Shown here one piece after another: positions 22,231 through 33,960 of a DNA stretch of 64,000 nt. The notes beneath the pieces are model-generated. The model saw only the letters and a program-made list of their open reading frames with translations. It was not told where the DNA came from and did not search any database. The DNA comes from Okapia johnstoni (Eukaryota; Chordata; Mammalia; Artiodactyla; Giraffidae). Within the stretch, counting starts at the first letter, position 1; every line of letters starts with the position of its first letter. The position numbers and the translations under genes were made by a program. The stretch spans positions 87,269,501-87,333,500 of the forward strand of contig CM044318.1 of assembly GCA_024291935.2 (NCBI GenBank), in the 5' to 3' direction.

Positions 22231-23560
22231 GGCAGCTGCTCCAAGAGCGGTTCACACCCTCTCAGCCGTGAGTCAGGGGGCCTCAGCTCCCCCGGTCAGC
22301 CCTCCCACCCCTGCTAGAAGACATCCGAGCAGGCGGGCCTCAGACGTGTATGAGGGTGTCCCCGCTAGCAGCTTCTGGAGAAACAGACTGTTTATTCTAC
22401 ATTGAGGGGTGGAGTGGGGATGAGTACGTGATATGCTTTATCCCTACATGGGGGACTCAGTGAAAACACATGAAGACCCACAAGCCCCAATGTGTATAAG
22501 CTTGGAGGAAGTAACGCTGCTTGAAAAGAAGAAAATTGCAAAAGGATACGAAAAGTGTGATACCATTTCTGTTTTTCAAAACACGTGCAGCAGTGATGGT
22601 GATGATGAATGCACACTCGTGTCGGAGGGGAGGAGGCAGGGACCACGGACCAGGTGGCTGGTGGGCCAGCGCTGCAGCAGATAGAGTGGGCTCAGGGCTG
22701 GATTGATGGCAGACGAGCTGGCTCTGAGGGCACTGGGCAGTGGCTACAGAGGTGCCAGCAGGAGGACAGGGGCTCTGGAGCTCAGACGGGGGACGGCAGG
22801 GCCTGGATTGGGAAGAATCTTGAAGCAGCCCAGTGCTCCTACAGACGGCAGGCAGCGCAGGCCCTGGGGAGGAAACGTGGAAGTCCGGCCGGGTGGCCGG
22901 CGGTCAGGCGCGCAGTCCTCGGGTTTGCTGAGATGCTGCATGCCCGGACGCTGTGCCCCCTTTGTGCTCCCCTCACGTTCTGTCCTGAACGCTCAGCCGT
23001 GGTTTCTGAGATCTCCAAGAACCCGGGTTGAAGCCAGCAACCAAAGTTCAGCCCCTTGAGGAAGGATGGTCATTTTCTTATTCACGTATTCCTTTATTTT
23101 CAAAATTCACCATAATGACCACATTTTACTTTCATGATTAGAAAAACAGGTGCTATTTAAATAAACAAAGTTCTCTTGAAGTTTTATAAATTCATTGGTT
23201 CTCAGTAATGCACTCCTCACCCCTCCAGTCAGGGTGGGGTCTTTGGAGAAGACATTGTTCCCCCCACCCCTGAGTTCAGGACGAGAACTGTGCAGGGGAC
23301 GAATTTGCTGCATGACATAAAGCGTGAGTTTGTGCATGTGTATAGGTGTGTTTGAAAATGAAAATCAATATTTTCTGAATCCAAAAATAAATGTACATTC
23401 ACTGTTAAAAGTTACATGCATTTCGGGAAGATACAAACCACAAAGTCAGCTCCTCTGAGATCCCACCCTCTAGAGAGACATTTCATACTTTTGGTATATG
23501 CACTTTCAGACTTTTTAGTTTTCTGTGACTGCAACACACACAAATATATATATGCACACT
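22231..23560. other. Intron 1, unrecognised sequence
   Basis: No gene was recognised. The AT-rich part 23050-23420 might include old LINE sequence. Confidence 0.35.
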
Positions 23561-23626
23561 TATTTTCCCCATGTTTTTATTCTGTTAAAATGCATAGAAT
23601 ATTAAATTTACCATCTTAGCCACTTT

Positions 23627-23740
23627 ATTTATTTTGTGGCCATGCCACGTGGCTTGCAGGATCTTAGTTTCCTGACCAGGGATCAGACCCCAGCAAGGAA
23701 AGCACCACGTCCCAACCACTGGACTGCCAGGAAGCGCACA
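23627..23740 (-). mobile_element. CHR-2-type SINE head in L1
   Basis: Reversed head GGCCATGCCACGTGGCTTGC to CCACTGGACTGCCAGGAAG, with TTTATTTATTTT on its left as the complement of the A-rich tail. Confidence 0.75.
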
Positions 23741-24119
23741 GCTCAGTGGCATGAAACACGCCCAAGTTGCTGTGCAAGTCAGCACCACTCATGCCCATGA
23801 CTCTTTGCATCTCGCAAAATGAAGCCACTCCCACTAAACAGTAGCTCCTCCCCCCGCCTCCTCCAGCCCTTGGAGACCCTCCTACTCGCTCTCTGATCCT
23901 GACTGCTTTTAGGGACCTCATATGAGTGAGATTCCGTGATATGTCTTTTTGGGTTTGGATGGTCTCACTTAGCATCACATCCTCAAGGTTCATCCACGTT
24001 GTAGCATACTGAGGAATCTGCTTCCTTTTGAAGGTGGAATAATATTCAATAGTGTGTACACATCACCTTTTGCTTCTGCGTTCATCCGTCTGGGGGCACG
24101 TCCACCTTTTCGCTCGCCC

Positions 24120-24170
24120 AAGGGGTCACAAAGAGTCAGACACGACTGAGCAACTTTCACTTTCACTTTC
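24120..24170 (+). mobile_element. Bov-tA 3' end fragment
   Basis: Only the last 50 bases of a sense Bov-tA remain: GGGGTCACAAAGAGTCAGAC, ACGACTGAGC, then the CTTTCACTTTCACTTT tail. Confidence 0.75.
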
Positions 24171-24249
24171 CCTGACAATTAGTGATGTTGAGCATCTTTT
24201 CCTGTGCTTACTGGTTGTTTGTCCACCTTTAGAGAAATGCCTATGCAAG

Positions 24250-24602
24250 CCCTTTCCCATTTTTTCTTAATTTTTTAATTTTTAATTTTTTTATCTTTTA
24301 AATTATGAAAGTATTATAACACATTTACAGGAGATTTTGAAAATACAGAACAAAGTTACATATAGTTCCACTGTATATTGCGATCTTTTAAGTAGATAAA
24401 CTACGATTTTCAGTCAGAGTTTCAATATCAAACTCCCCAAAATTAAGAGAATGAATAGACAGAAAGGTAGAAAGATATAGTGGAGCTGACAAGCACTATG
24501 AACCAATTCAACATATTAAGAGTTATACAATTTTGACACAACAGCAGGGTACAAATTCTATTCAAGTTCCCACAGACTATGAGCCTTTGCCCATTTTTTA
24601 AT
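24250..24602. mobile_element. AT-rich insertion in old L1, flanks duplicated
   Basis: The L1 text around CCCATTTTTT occurs twice, at about 24250-24268 and 24583-24602. The roughly 315 bases between them do not belong to the surrounding reversed L1. The insert begins T-rich and later reads like sense-strand L1 ORF2 (AACAGCAGGGTACAAATTCT). The imperfect flanking repeat looks like a target-site duplication. Confidence 0.45.
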
Positions 24603-25327
24603 CTGCTTGTGTTTTATTGTTGAGTTGTAGGAGTTCTCTGTATAGTCTAGATACTAAGCTTTTATCAGATATATGATTTGCAAATATGTTCTTCCATTCT
24701 GGGGGTTTCCTTTTTACTCTGTGGATAGTGTCATTTGATGCACAAAATTTTTAAAAATTGTCATGAAGTCCAGTTCGTCTGTTGCTTCTTTTGTTGCCTG
24801 TGCCTTCGGTCATGGCCGGGAAACCACTTTTCAGTCCAATGCAGGGAAGCTTTTTGTCCTGTGTTTTCTTCTCTAGGCTGTATTATTTCAGGTCTTATGT
24901 TTAGCTCCGTCTTTCATTTTGAGTTGATTTTTGCATGGTGTAAGGTGAGGTCCAACTTCATTCTCTCCCATGTGGATACTCGGTTTTCCCGGCACTATTT
25001 GTTGAAAGACTGTCCTCACTCTAATGGATGGTCCTGGCACCCTTGTCAAAAATGGTTTGAACATGTATGCGTGCTCTCTGTCCTATTTCTGGGCTTCAGT
25101 TCTATCCCATTGCTCTGTGTGTCTGTCTTTAATGCACATGCTTATTGTTTGAAATTGACATGTGATCATACTCTACACACTTTGCACAGCCAGCTTTTAA
25201 AAAATGTAGTGGTATGTTGTTTATATGTCTCCACGTCAGTACAAAATCTCAAGCCATGTTGAATGGTGCCACTGCACTGTGGTCCGTGTTCATCCAAGAT
25301 TCATGTAAATCATCTGTCGTTGGACTT

Positions 25328-25465
25328 TCTGGAAGATCCCCTGGAGAAGGAAATGGCATCCACTCCAGTATCCTTGCCTAGAGAATTCCTTGGACAGAGG
25401 AGCCTGACGGGCTACAGTCCATAGGGCCACAAACAGTCGGACACAACTCAGCGACTGGGCACAGA
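25328..25465 (+). mobile_element. BovA SINE fragment
   Basis: Sense BovA body GATCCCCTGGAGAAGGAAAT to AGTCGGACACAACTCAGCGA. The tRNA head is missing. Confidence 0.8.
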
Positions 25466-25544
25466 CATACAGGAAGCTTCCATTGAGGAGGTTTCTCTGG
25501 TGTGTTATGGGCAACGTTGTCATAATCATCCCTAATTGGATTCT

Positions 25545-25635
25545 ATTTAAAGTGCCTGGCACAGGCTAAGTGCTGTGAAAGTATTTGTTACATAAAATCT
25601 GTATAAGCACCATTATCATTTCCTCAGGATGCATT
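25545..25635 (-). mobile_element. MIR SINE fragment, probable
   Basis: The text AAAGTGCCTGGCACAGGCTA followed by AGTGCTGTGAAAGTATTTGT resembles the MIR 3' region read in reverse. Confidence 0.4.
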
Positions 25636-25847
25636 CTTTGAAGTCGCATTTCCCAGTTAAAGCACGTGTGGTCTGCCTCCCACCTGGATGGACGCCGCCC
25701 TGAGCTGGGCCTGAGCAGACCCCGTGGAGCGGGCGATCCTGTGTCCGGGCCCCGTGTGCCCCTTGGCTGGGTGTGGGGTTTGGATCTTGGCCCCAGAGCC
25801 GCCCTCCTCTCTCCACACCCACCTTGGATTGGGGCTCCAGCACTTGC

Positions 25848-25906
25848 CAGCGGGATGACCTGGGCAAGTTACCTGACCTCTTGGTGCCTTGATTTCCCAC
25901 CTGGAC
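25848..25906 (+). mobile_element. MIR SINE core
   Basis: The string ATGACCTGGGCAAGTTACCT, then CCTTGATTTCCCACCTGG, matches the conserved MIR core (tgaccttgggcaagtcactt-like). It is an ancient mammalian SINE. Confidence 0.6.
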
Positions 25907-26270
25907 CCCAGCGTGGCTGCAGTGTCTGTCCTGCAGGGCAGCACGTGTGAGGCCCCCGGCAGCCCAGTCCTGTCTCCTTGATCATTCAAACCAGCTGGAC
26001 TTCGAGTGGCCTGAAGCTTGGACACCCCTGAGACCCTGCCTGTCCTAGAGCACCGGCGAGGCTGCCCTCTGCTCCCATCGGGTTCGCGATGGAACGCAGC
26101 CAGGCTGATAGAGGGCGAGCTCATGTGCTCTCCGTTGCACGGGTGGGCCCAGCTGCTTTGGATCCGTCTCAGGTTTCATTCTTCAGGGCTTAACGGATAC
26201 CAATCCCTTCTATCGCCTCACCATGAACACCCTTGAACTGGAAGTTCATTCATATCGTGTCATTATTGTT

Positions 26271-26383
26271 TGGTTGCTAAGTTGTGTCCGACTCTCGTGA
26301 CCCGATGGACTGTGGTCTTCCAGGCTCCTCTGTCCGTGGGATTTCCCAAGCGAGAATGCTGGAGTGGGCACCGTTTCTTCCCC
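26271..26383 (-). mobile_element. BovA SINE fragment
   Basis: Reversed BovA text: GGTTGCTAAGTTGTGTCCGA, CTCCTCTGTCCGTGGGATTT, GAATGCTGGAGTGGGC. Confidence 0.75.
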
Positions 26384-28256
26384 ATTCATATTACTGACCT
26401 TACAGCTACATGGAATCTAGGGGGCTTCTCTGAAGGCAAGGGGGCCGGGCGCTGTCCTGGAGCACTGTGGCAAGAGCTGTCCAGCGTCACTGTCTGTTCC
26501 CGGAGAATGTGGCCAGACCCGCCCCGCTGAGTCTAGGGTTCCTGCTGCGTGAACACAGAGAAGCCGCTGGCGGGCTGGGCAGCACTTCCCCCAGGGTCCT
26601 CCCCGCGGCCTCTGAATGGAGCTGCCGTTCGCCTGTACCGCTCGGAGAGCTCGCGATCCTGCTTAGAAACGCTGGGAGCTGGTCCCTCCCCCTGGATGTA
26701 GTCACCGCGTGGTAAATTCCATCTGAAAAGAGGAGCCGTGCTTTGCTGAGTCACAGAACCCGGGGAGCTGATTGCACAGGCTGGGAGAGCGTCCCCGGGT
26801 CAGAGGAAGGCGGAGGAGAGGCGCGCAGCCAGAGAGGGTGGCGTAAGTGCGGCCCTTTGAGCGCCGCGGGGGCTTTGCCGTGATCGGGTGGGCCGAGGGC
26901 TCTCTGCACGGGTTTTCCCATGGGAGCTGGCTTCTGTGTTCGGCGTGCACACGGGTGTAGCCGGAAAGTTCACTGGGGGCAGGGGCCAGATAAGTCGTGT
27001 TACTTATGCAAAGGGCATCACAGAGGACGAGGGCCCCACCCGCCCTCTGCACGTCCTGCTCCTGCGGCACCTGGGGGAGGGCTGGGCCTGGGGCGCCAGC
27101 GGCTCCTCCTGGACTCTGGGGGGTCGGATCCGTGCTCAGAGCCGGAGCCAGTCTCACAGCAGCCGTGGCGGGTGGGGGGAGGCTGAATGTGCAGCTCCGT
27201 GATGGGTGTGGCGAGCACCCCGGCTCCCTCGTCCTGGGGGTGCAGTGGCCTGAGGGGGGCTCCTGAGCCAGGCTTTTTTTTTTTTAATAACAGGCACGTT
27301 TATGGCTCCCTTCTCACCATCTGTCTGCCCTGTGGAGGGATGGGGTCTTCTCTTTAAAACTTAATCAAGAATTACAGTCTGTCCATCGACATCCTTTCTC
27401 TCGCAAGGGACTCAAAGTGTTTGGGGGTGGCAGCAGCTTATTACCTGATTTCCAGCACTTTTCCTTGAAAGAAGCAAGTGTTGTTGCGCGTGTCTCGGTC
27501 TCTCCAGTGCAGAGAACGTCAGCGGTTGAGTGGAGCTGGTCAGGCTCAGTGGAAAGACCATCACAGGCCAAACATAGATGATTCTGACATGTGTTGGATT
27601 GTGAGTGGGCTCGCTGTGAAGCTGTGTACGTGGCCTGCAGCTGCAAACACTGTTGCCTTGGACTCTGCCATTGGTGCAAAGCCCAGGTCCGAGTTGCAGA
27701 TTTGAGGATATTCGCAGCGGCTCTGGGCCTCTGCCCTGCTGTTCTCAGTGCTTCCCGAGTTCCGGCGGGGAGCAGCACGGCAGAGTAAAGCCGGCCACGG
27801 CGAGACTTAAATGCATCTCAATGGCACCACTGACCCGGGGGCAGCCTCTGAGCTGCCCTGGGGTCTCAGAAAGTATGCAGCACCTACCTGGTAGAGGCCA
27901 AAGGCCATGTGGGCCAGTGCAGCTGTGTCCGAGCCTTCTGTCCTCGGCTCAGGGAGGACTTGAGGGCTCACTTATGAAATACAAATGCTGCACCCATCAG
28001 ACTGAGTCCTGTTCCCATGCAGACGATGCTGGGCAGACCCACCAACTGGAGACCTTACCTGACAACATGGGACCCCCGGGCGCAGCCCTGTGGCCGGGGA
28101 GCTGGTGGGGGCGGGAGGGAGGGGGTAGGGAGAGCTCCGTGTCAGCCCCAGACCAGGGACCCCTGCCCGGAGACAAGCAGAGAGCCCACATGTGGCCTCA
28201 CCGCTGATTGGACTGTGGGCTTCCATTCAGGGCGGTCCCACCCCTTTTGGGGTTTT
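26384..28256. other. Intron 1, mostly unique sequence
   Basis: No exon or known repeat was recognised. Moderate CpG density occurs near 26820-26900 and a T-run at 27273-27283. The moderately AT-rich 27360-27800 stretch is unfamiliar and may be a diverged DNA transposon or unique. Confidence 0.35.
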
Positions 28257-28501
28257 CACTGCTCTTTAGTCTTCCTGGGTGATGCTGGTGGTAAAGGAGC
28301 CACCTGCCAATGCAGGAGATGTTAGAGACACGGGTTCGATACCTGGGTGGGGAAGATCCCCTGGAGGAGGGCATGGCAACCCACTCCAGTATTCTTGCCT
28401 GGAGAATCCCATGGACAGAGGAGCCTGGCGGGCTACAGTCCATGGGGTCGTAAGGAGTCAGACATGACTAAAGCGACTGAGCACACAGCACTGCTCCTTA
28501 G
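28257..28501 (+). mobile_element. Bov-tA SINE with 13-bp TSD
   Basis: A full sense element at 28270-28488 is flanked by CACTGCTCTTTAG (28257-28269) and CACTGCTCCTTAG (28489-28501), differing at one base. The head has B box GGTTCGATACCTGGG. Confidence 0.9.
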
Positions 28502-30032
28502 CTTCCAGACGATCAAGCTGGACATAGAGCAGGTGGTGATGTTAATTCTCCTCTCAGACCCCGAAGCAGCCCTCTTCAGTAAGGGACTGGAAAGCCCGGG
28601 ACTCGGGTCACAGCGGCAGGATGCTGTTTAGAGGATGTCACCCCGTCCTCCTCCCAGAGACTGGCAGGCGCGGTTCCTGCTCAGAGGCACTGGCTGTGGT
28701 CCCAGCCCGTGACGAACTGAGCTGCAGACCCAGGCCCAGGGCTGCCCTGCACCGCCCTCCCAAGGACCGCGGTGCTGGGCTGGCGCTTGTCGTCCCTTTG
28801 ACACCTTAGGAGAGGCCACCTCGGGTGGCGCACCTGACAGGTGGGGAGAAGGTCATGGGGAACCACACCAGGGGCACTGGGCATGGGGTCGAGGATGTGG
28901 TCGAAGGCAGCCTGGCCTCAAAGGGAAGCCAGGCCCATGCCTTGGGAGGGAAGGCATTCCATGCTGGGGCTCTGTCCCGGGCGGCCCGGAGGCTGGGACT
29001 CGACCGGACGGTCCTGAGGGTTCAAGGCCAAGAGGCCCTGTGGGTCCCGGGGACCTCGTGCTCCACGGGCTGGCAGCTCTGACGTTGGAGCTGCGCCCCT
29101 GCTCCCTGCTGGGTGAGCGCGGTCTCCCCCAGGTCGGGCGTCTCTGCCCTCTGCCAGGACTCTGCTGGCGGGGGCTGGGTTGGCCTACTGCGGCTTTGGC
29201 TTCGAAGAACCACCTGGGTCTTCCTGCATGTGGAGAGCTCTGTGCAAGCCCAGCAGTGGTGGGGCTGGGGGGACGTGGCCTGGAGGAGGCTGGGCAGAGC
29301 CCCCAGGAAGACTCCCTCAGGCCCCCCACCATCCACTGCTGGAGGTTGCCCAAGCTCCCGCGTCTCTTGGATTATGGGGCAGATGGGGACAGGCAGGACC
29401 TTGGAACCCACCACATCCACACTGAGGTCCCCCAGGCGGACCTTTCTGTGGCTGCTTTGTCCTTTGGAGATGGACTGTGCACAGGAAGAGTTGCCCTATT
29501 CCTAAAGCACCAAGGGGCGTTTGTCAGGGCCTTGCATGTTTAATCTGAGGTTCGTCTGAGGGCAGGCCCCAGCGTGGCAGCTGATACACGCATCTCGGAG
29601 TTTTATTAAATAGCAGCCTTGACCGTGCCCTGCTCTGGTCTCAGGGCAGGACGGAGGCAAAACCCAAGGCCAGGAGGACCTTCCGAGGTGGTTAGCAGAT
29701 GTGGGCCCGGGGGGCGGGGTGGGGTCTGGGGGCTCACCCGAGCCCATTGCTGCTGCTTCTCCAAGTAGCAAGTGCTCGCTGAGACCCTCTCACTCAGGTG
29801 TCCGTGGGGTCAGACCCCGTGGGACACAGGGTGGGGTGGTCCCCGCCGTCTGACCCAGCTGCAGAGCCAGAGCGGCTGAGCCCTTGTGCACGCCCGCCAG
29901 CCCCTGCGGGAGGCCCCGGCTCCCTGAACCGCCGCTCTGTGGGGGCAGGCGCGTGGTGCTGGCCCTCCCCTGCGCGTCCCTGAGGAGGCGAGGCCCACGC
30001 CTTCTCCTTTGCTTATTTGCTGTCTGTTCACT
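28502..30032. other. Intron 1, unique GC-rich sequence
   Basis: No gene, RNA or repeat family was recognised. Overlapping antiparallel open frames reflect base composition. Confidence 0.4.
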
Positions 30033-30129
30033 CGCTTTGGTGAAAGTGAAAGTCGCTCAGTCGTGTCCGACTCTTTGCGGCCGCATCCGGCAGAGTCTTA
30101 CGTGAGCTATCAGGGAAGCGCTTTGGTGA
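30033..30129 (-). mobile_element. Internally deleted Bov-tA with perfect TSD
   Basis: CGCTTTGGTGA at 30033-30043 is repeated exactly at 30119-30129. Between them is only about 75 bases. One end is the reversed Bov-tA tail (AGTGAAAGTCGCTCAGTCGT, to CTCTTTGCG) and the other is the reversed tRNA-head end (GAGCTATCAGGGAAG). The roughly 130-base middle is missing. Confidence 0.8.
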
Positions 30130-30134
30130 CAGGT

Positions 30135-31510
30135 GTTTAAAATCTTTTGCTAGTTTTTAAATTGGATTGTTTGTCTTCTATTAATGAATTTTGAGAGGTA
30201 GAAATGTATCTATATTCTGGAAACAAGACCTTTGTCAGACGTGCACTTTGTAACCGTGTTCTGCCAGCCTGGGCTTGTCTCTCCATTTTCCTAACCACAC
30301 CTTTCAAAGACACATTTCACATTCTTATGAAGTCTAATCTGTCAGCGTTTTCCGATACGATATCTGCGCTCTTTTTGCTAAGAATGTTTTTTCTAATCCA
30401 AGATCATGGGAATTTTCATCTGTTTTCATCTGGAAATTCTACAGTTTTACTTTCACATTAGCTCCATGATTTATTTCTACTAAGTTTCCAACATGAATTG
30501 AGCTGTGGGGCTGTACTTCCCCCCCGCTTTTTTGTTTTGGCATATGGATGCATAAGTGTTACAGCACCATTTGTTCAAAAGACTGTCTTTTCTCCACTGA
30601 ATTTTCTTGTACCTGTTGTCAAATATTAATTGGCCAGAGAATACATGGGGCTCTTTTTCGGTTCTGCTTCACTGGTCTGTGTGTCTTTGCATCATACATT
30701 ACTTATACATTATATCATTTAATATTATATATATACATATACACATATACGGTGCCTCCCAGGTGGCTCTAGTGGTAAAGAACCTGCCTGCCAATGTGGG
30801 AGGCACAAGAGACTCGGGTTCGATCCCTGCGTCAGGAAGGTCCCATGGAGGAGGGCATGGCAACCCACTCCAGTATTCTTGCCTGGAGAATCCCATGGAC
30901 AGAGGAGCCTTTCGAGCTATAGTACAAAAGGTCGCAAAGGACACAAATTGAGCATACAACATATACACATATATGGCATCATATATTATACATGTTTACT
31001 GCAGCTTTATTGTAAGCTGAAAGTCCCAATTCCAAATTTGTTATTTTCCAAAATTACTTGCTAGATTTTCCCAAACTTAAAGTTTAGATCATTTGCTTTT
31101 TCCATATCTGTTTTAGAAACAGCTTTTCAGTTTTTACAAAACAAAGTCCATTGGAATTTTGAGGTTACATTTGACGTCTATTTCAATTTGGGGAAATTAA
31201 CATCATAACAATATTAAGTTTTGTGACCCACAAACAGAGTGTATCTCTCCATTTAGATCTTTAACTTTCTCTCATGAGTGTCTTGGGGCTTTAAGTGTAT
31301 AAATATTGTAACTATTTCGTCTGATTCCTGAATTTTCTGTCTGGTAGTTGCAACAACGTAGCATCTCTGAATCTAGTTCTGATGCTGTGTTTGTTGACAA
31401 TGGATTGTTTTCCTTGTTTTTTTCTGAGTCTCATAATTTCTTGTTGAATGTCAGGCATTGTCTGTGGAAGAACAGTGGAGACTGAGGGAACATACATGCC
31501 AGAAACGGGC
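30135..31510 (-). mobile_element. Old L1 (reverse), interrupted by Bov-tA
   Basis: Reversed L1 text: ACAAGACCTTTGTCAGACGT, ACAGCACCATTTGTTCAAAA and TTGTCAAATATTAATTGGCC. It is interrupted at 30750-30959 by a sense Bov-tA. The right end is indistinct. Confidence 0.6.
30736..30973 (+). mobile_element. Bov-tA SINE with perfect 14-bp TSD
   Basis: The element at 30750-30959 is flanked by CATATACACATATA at 30736-30749 and 30960-30973. Head CCTCCCAGGTGGCTCTAGTG, B box GGTTCGATCCCTGCG. Confidence 0.9.
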
Positions 31511-32310
31511 ACCGTCTTCGAGGGTTAGTGTGTGGGTTTGAGGAATCCAGGCTGTAGAGAAGTGAGTCATGGCGTGTTACCCTCCAGCCATGGTGGTCTT
31601 GTGCTGCTTGCAGCGTGGTGCCTTGGGCCAGGAGGGGTAGTTACTGTGTGTTCCTGCTCCACCCTTGGTGTCTGATGCTCTGCCCACTGGCATCTTGAAA
31701 GGGTCTTCCTCTGAAGCCTGGCTCCTTGCCTAGCCCTGGATTGCTGTTGCTTGTACCCGTGCAGCCTTGTTTGGGGGAGGGGGTCTCATTCTTCTGGTCT
31801 AGCCTTAGGAGTCCCTGGACTCAAGGGGGTTCTTCTCAGCCTTCCCGCCCTTTCCCCGGCCCCCAGCTCTGCTTGTGTTCCTGCAGGATCCTGACCCCCA
31901 GGGCCTCCGACTCCCTCCCCAGGGCAGGGTCTTCTCCTACTGCTGGGCAGGGCGAGGCAGGGGTTTCCTACCCTGTCCCCGTGACCCTGAGGACAAGAGG
32001 GTTTGCTGGTCCTCTCCCCGTGGCCGAGGCATTCACTGTGCCTGTGAGAAGGGGCTGGAGGTGGGGCGGTCTCACCAGCCTCGGTCCTGCCCTCTGCCTG
32101 CCTCACATCTGGGTCCAGCGACTCTGGGCTGGTGTGCTGGCCCCCATCCAGCCCGTAGAGACGAGCTGCAGCTGGAGCTGAGCTCTTCCCCTGAGCTCTG
32201 CCCACGGTGAGCCAGCTCAGGTGCCCGGGTCCCCTGGGACCAGCTTGTCACCCTTGGTTCTCTCGGGACCCGACTCTTCCTGGGCCCAAAGAAACACATG
32301 ATTTGGCAGA
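31511..32310. other. Intron 1, unique GC-rich sequence
   Basis: An acceptor-like CTTGTGTTCCTGCAG ends at 31886, but no matching donor or coding sequence follows that I can support. No repeat was recognised. Confidence 0.35.
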
Positions 32311-33040
32311 TTATGTAGCTCTTTGTCATTTTTCAGAACAGGAGGGACATTTTCTCATGACTTTCCACATCTTAAGCAGAGGCAATTTTCTCCTATGTTT
32401 TAAAAATCACTTTTCTTTCCTTTTTTGCCAGTTATGTCTTTTGATAGTTACCTATTTATCTTGTGAGATCTTAGTGTTACTGTTGAGTTTCACAATCTCC
32501 CAATATAGCAAAGACACTAGCTTTGTTGTATTTACTGCAAACGATGTTTCCACTTGTTTTTAGCTTCTTAACTGCATCTCACTGATGATAAAGCGAGGTG
32601 AGGGTTTTGTGTGGTGGAATCTATTGATCTTGCCTCCTGTGGGTTCCTTTTATCTCCTTAAAGCCTAAAAAATCCTCTGTCCAGAGACTTCAGAAATGCT
32701 CCTTTCTGCATCTCCCCGATAGTTTTAATGATTTGATTTTTTGCCCTTAATTCACTTAATCCATTTAGAATTTCATGTCAGAAAGGCAGTATTCCACAGG
32801 TTTATTTCTCGTTCATGATCGGCCGGCTAATCACCCCGATGCTTGTGAGTGGTCCTCTCCCCTTGCTGGTGAACATGATGTTTTCTACCCTTAGATGTGA
32901 CACGGGACCTCTTTCTGAGCCGTGTGATCTTTTTCACTCATCTGGCCATTCATGAGGTTGGGTGTTTCCTGCTTAGTAAAACTGCATGATTTAGACTAAA
33001 GAGACTGTTTTCCCATTAGAGAAGCATTTGCCTCATCTCT
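32311..33040 (-). mobile_element. Old LINE-like AT-rich remnant
   Basis: The text CCTTAATTCACTTAATCCAT followed by TTAGAATTTCATGTCAGAAA resembles reversed L1M sequence. The remainder is AT-rich and unassigned. Confidence 0.35.
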
Positions 33041-33539
33041 CCCAGGCCCATTTCAAGCTGGTCGGGGGCAGATCATTCAGAACCGTCAGCACGCAGTAGC
33101 GGGATCCGTCCCTCACTCTGGGCTCCCTGCGGCCTCTGTGGGGCCTCGGTGGAGGCGGGCGCAGAACGTGCCCAGCCCGCTGCCCTGGGGCCTGAGCCGG
33201 GTGTCGTCCGGCAGGTCCTCCCAGAACCTCCTCCTCTTCCTTGCAGCACCCGCTCCCCTCAAGGGCCTGGACCCTCCCCTTCTGGGCAGTCTGTCCTGGG
33301 CTTTCGGAAACTCTGGGCACCCTCCCTGGGACCATCCAGGATCAGAGTCCAGGGAGGGGTCAGGACAGGAGGCCGGCGGCAGGCCCGCTGGTTTGGCTGT
33401 GCAGCGGTGGGGACGGTGCTCTTCGAGCAGTGACCCCTGCACCAACTATGCACACTTAGAAGGCTTTCCGGGGTGGGGGGCTGCCCATAGCCCCCTCCTC
33501 ACCTTCCCAGGTGGACAGCTCTGGGGCACCAAACCCAGG
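33041..33539. other. Intron 1, unique GC-rich sequence
   Basis: No feature was recognised beyond open frames caused by composition. Confidence 0.4.
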
Positions 33540-33960
33540 GATGAGAGGAAGCTTTAACTAAAGCACTCAGATTGCCAGCCCCCTTCAGCTTATTCAGAGA
33601 TGTATTTCTAAAACAATTCTACTTCTTAATAATTTATCAGAATCTGTAACATATTTGTACTATTTGAACCAGTACAGAGCAATAATAATTGGAATGATAA
33701 CTCAACCTGGAAGGCATTTTTATAACCTTGGCGCTGAAGGTCACAGTAAAACCTGTAAATGTCCATTCACATACATTTTCTTGTCCTGTGAGGATGTGAT
33801 AGGGTGATCAATAGAAGGCCTTCAATCAAAAAAACCTACCCTACTGGGGGTAATATATGACCTTATTCTGTGTGGTTGGTAGAATTTCAAAGGGAAGAGG
33901 AATAACGTAAAGATTTTACTAAAGAAGAGGCATTACTAAAGATGACGTGTTTTTGAAGCA
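33540..33960. other. AT-rich non-repeat island
   Basis: About 420 bases of AT-rich, complex sequence have no recognised mobile-element signature and sit between GC-rich blocks. No exon or RNA fold was evident. It is a candidate conserved non-coding element only. Confidence 0.35.

Larger units (their letters stand above)
23560..25260 (-). mobile_element. Old L1 (reverse), interrupted three times
   Basis: Reversed L1 3' UTR and ORF2 text is seen from ATTAAATTTACCATCTTAGC through TCCTCAAGGTTCATCCACGT and CTTTTATCAGATATATGATT to CACTATTTGTTGAAAGACTG. It is interrupted by a CHR-2-type SINE (23627-23740), a Bov-tA 3' end (24120-24170) and an AT-rich insertion (about 24270-24582). Confidence 0.7.

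Noticed and set aside
26448..26457. Perfect RE1 right half-site (GGCGCTGTCC on the + strand)
   Set aside because: The matching left half is missing or too diverged, unlike the complete site at 15704.
27365..27778. 137-codon minus-strand open frame in an unfamiliar stretch
   Set aside because: No domain recognised and no codon signal visible by eye. It could be a diverged transposon; not supported as a gene.
31872..31900. Acceptor-like sequences at 31886 and 41096 in intron 1
   Set aside because: No matching donor, coding text or family similarity follows, so I cannot support extra exons.
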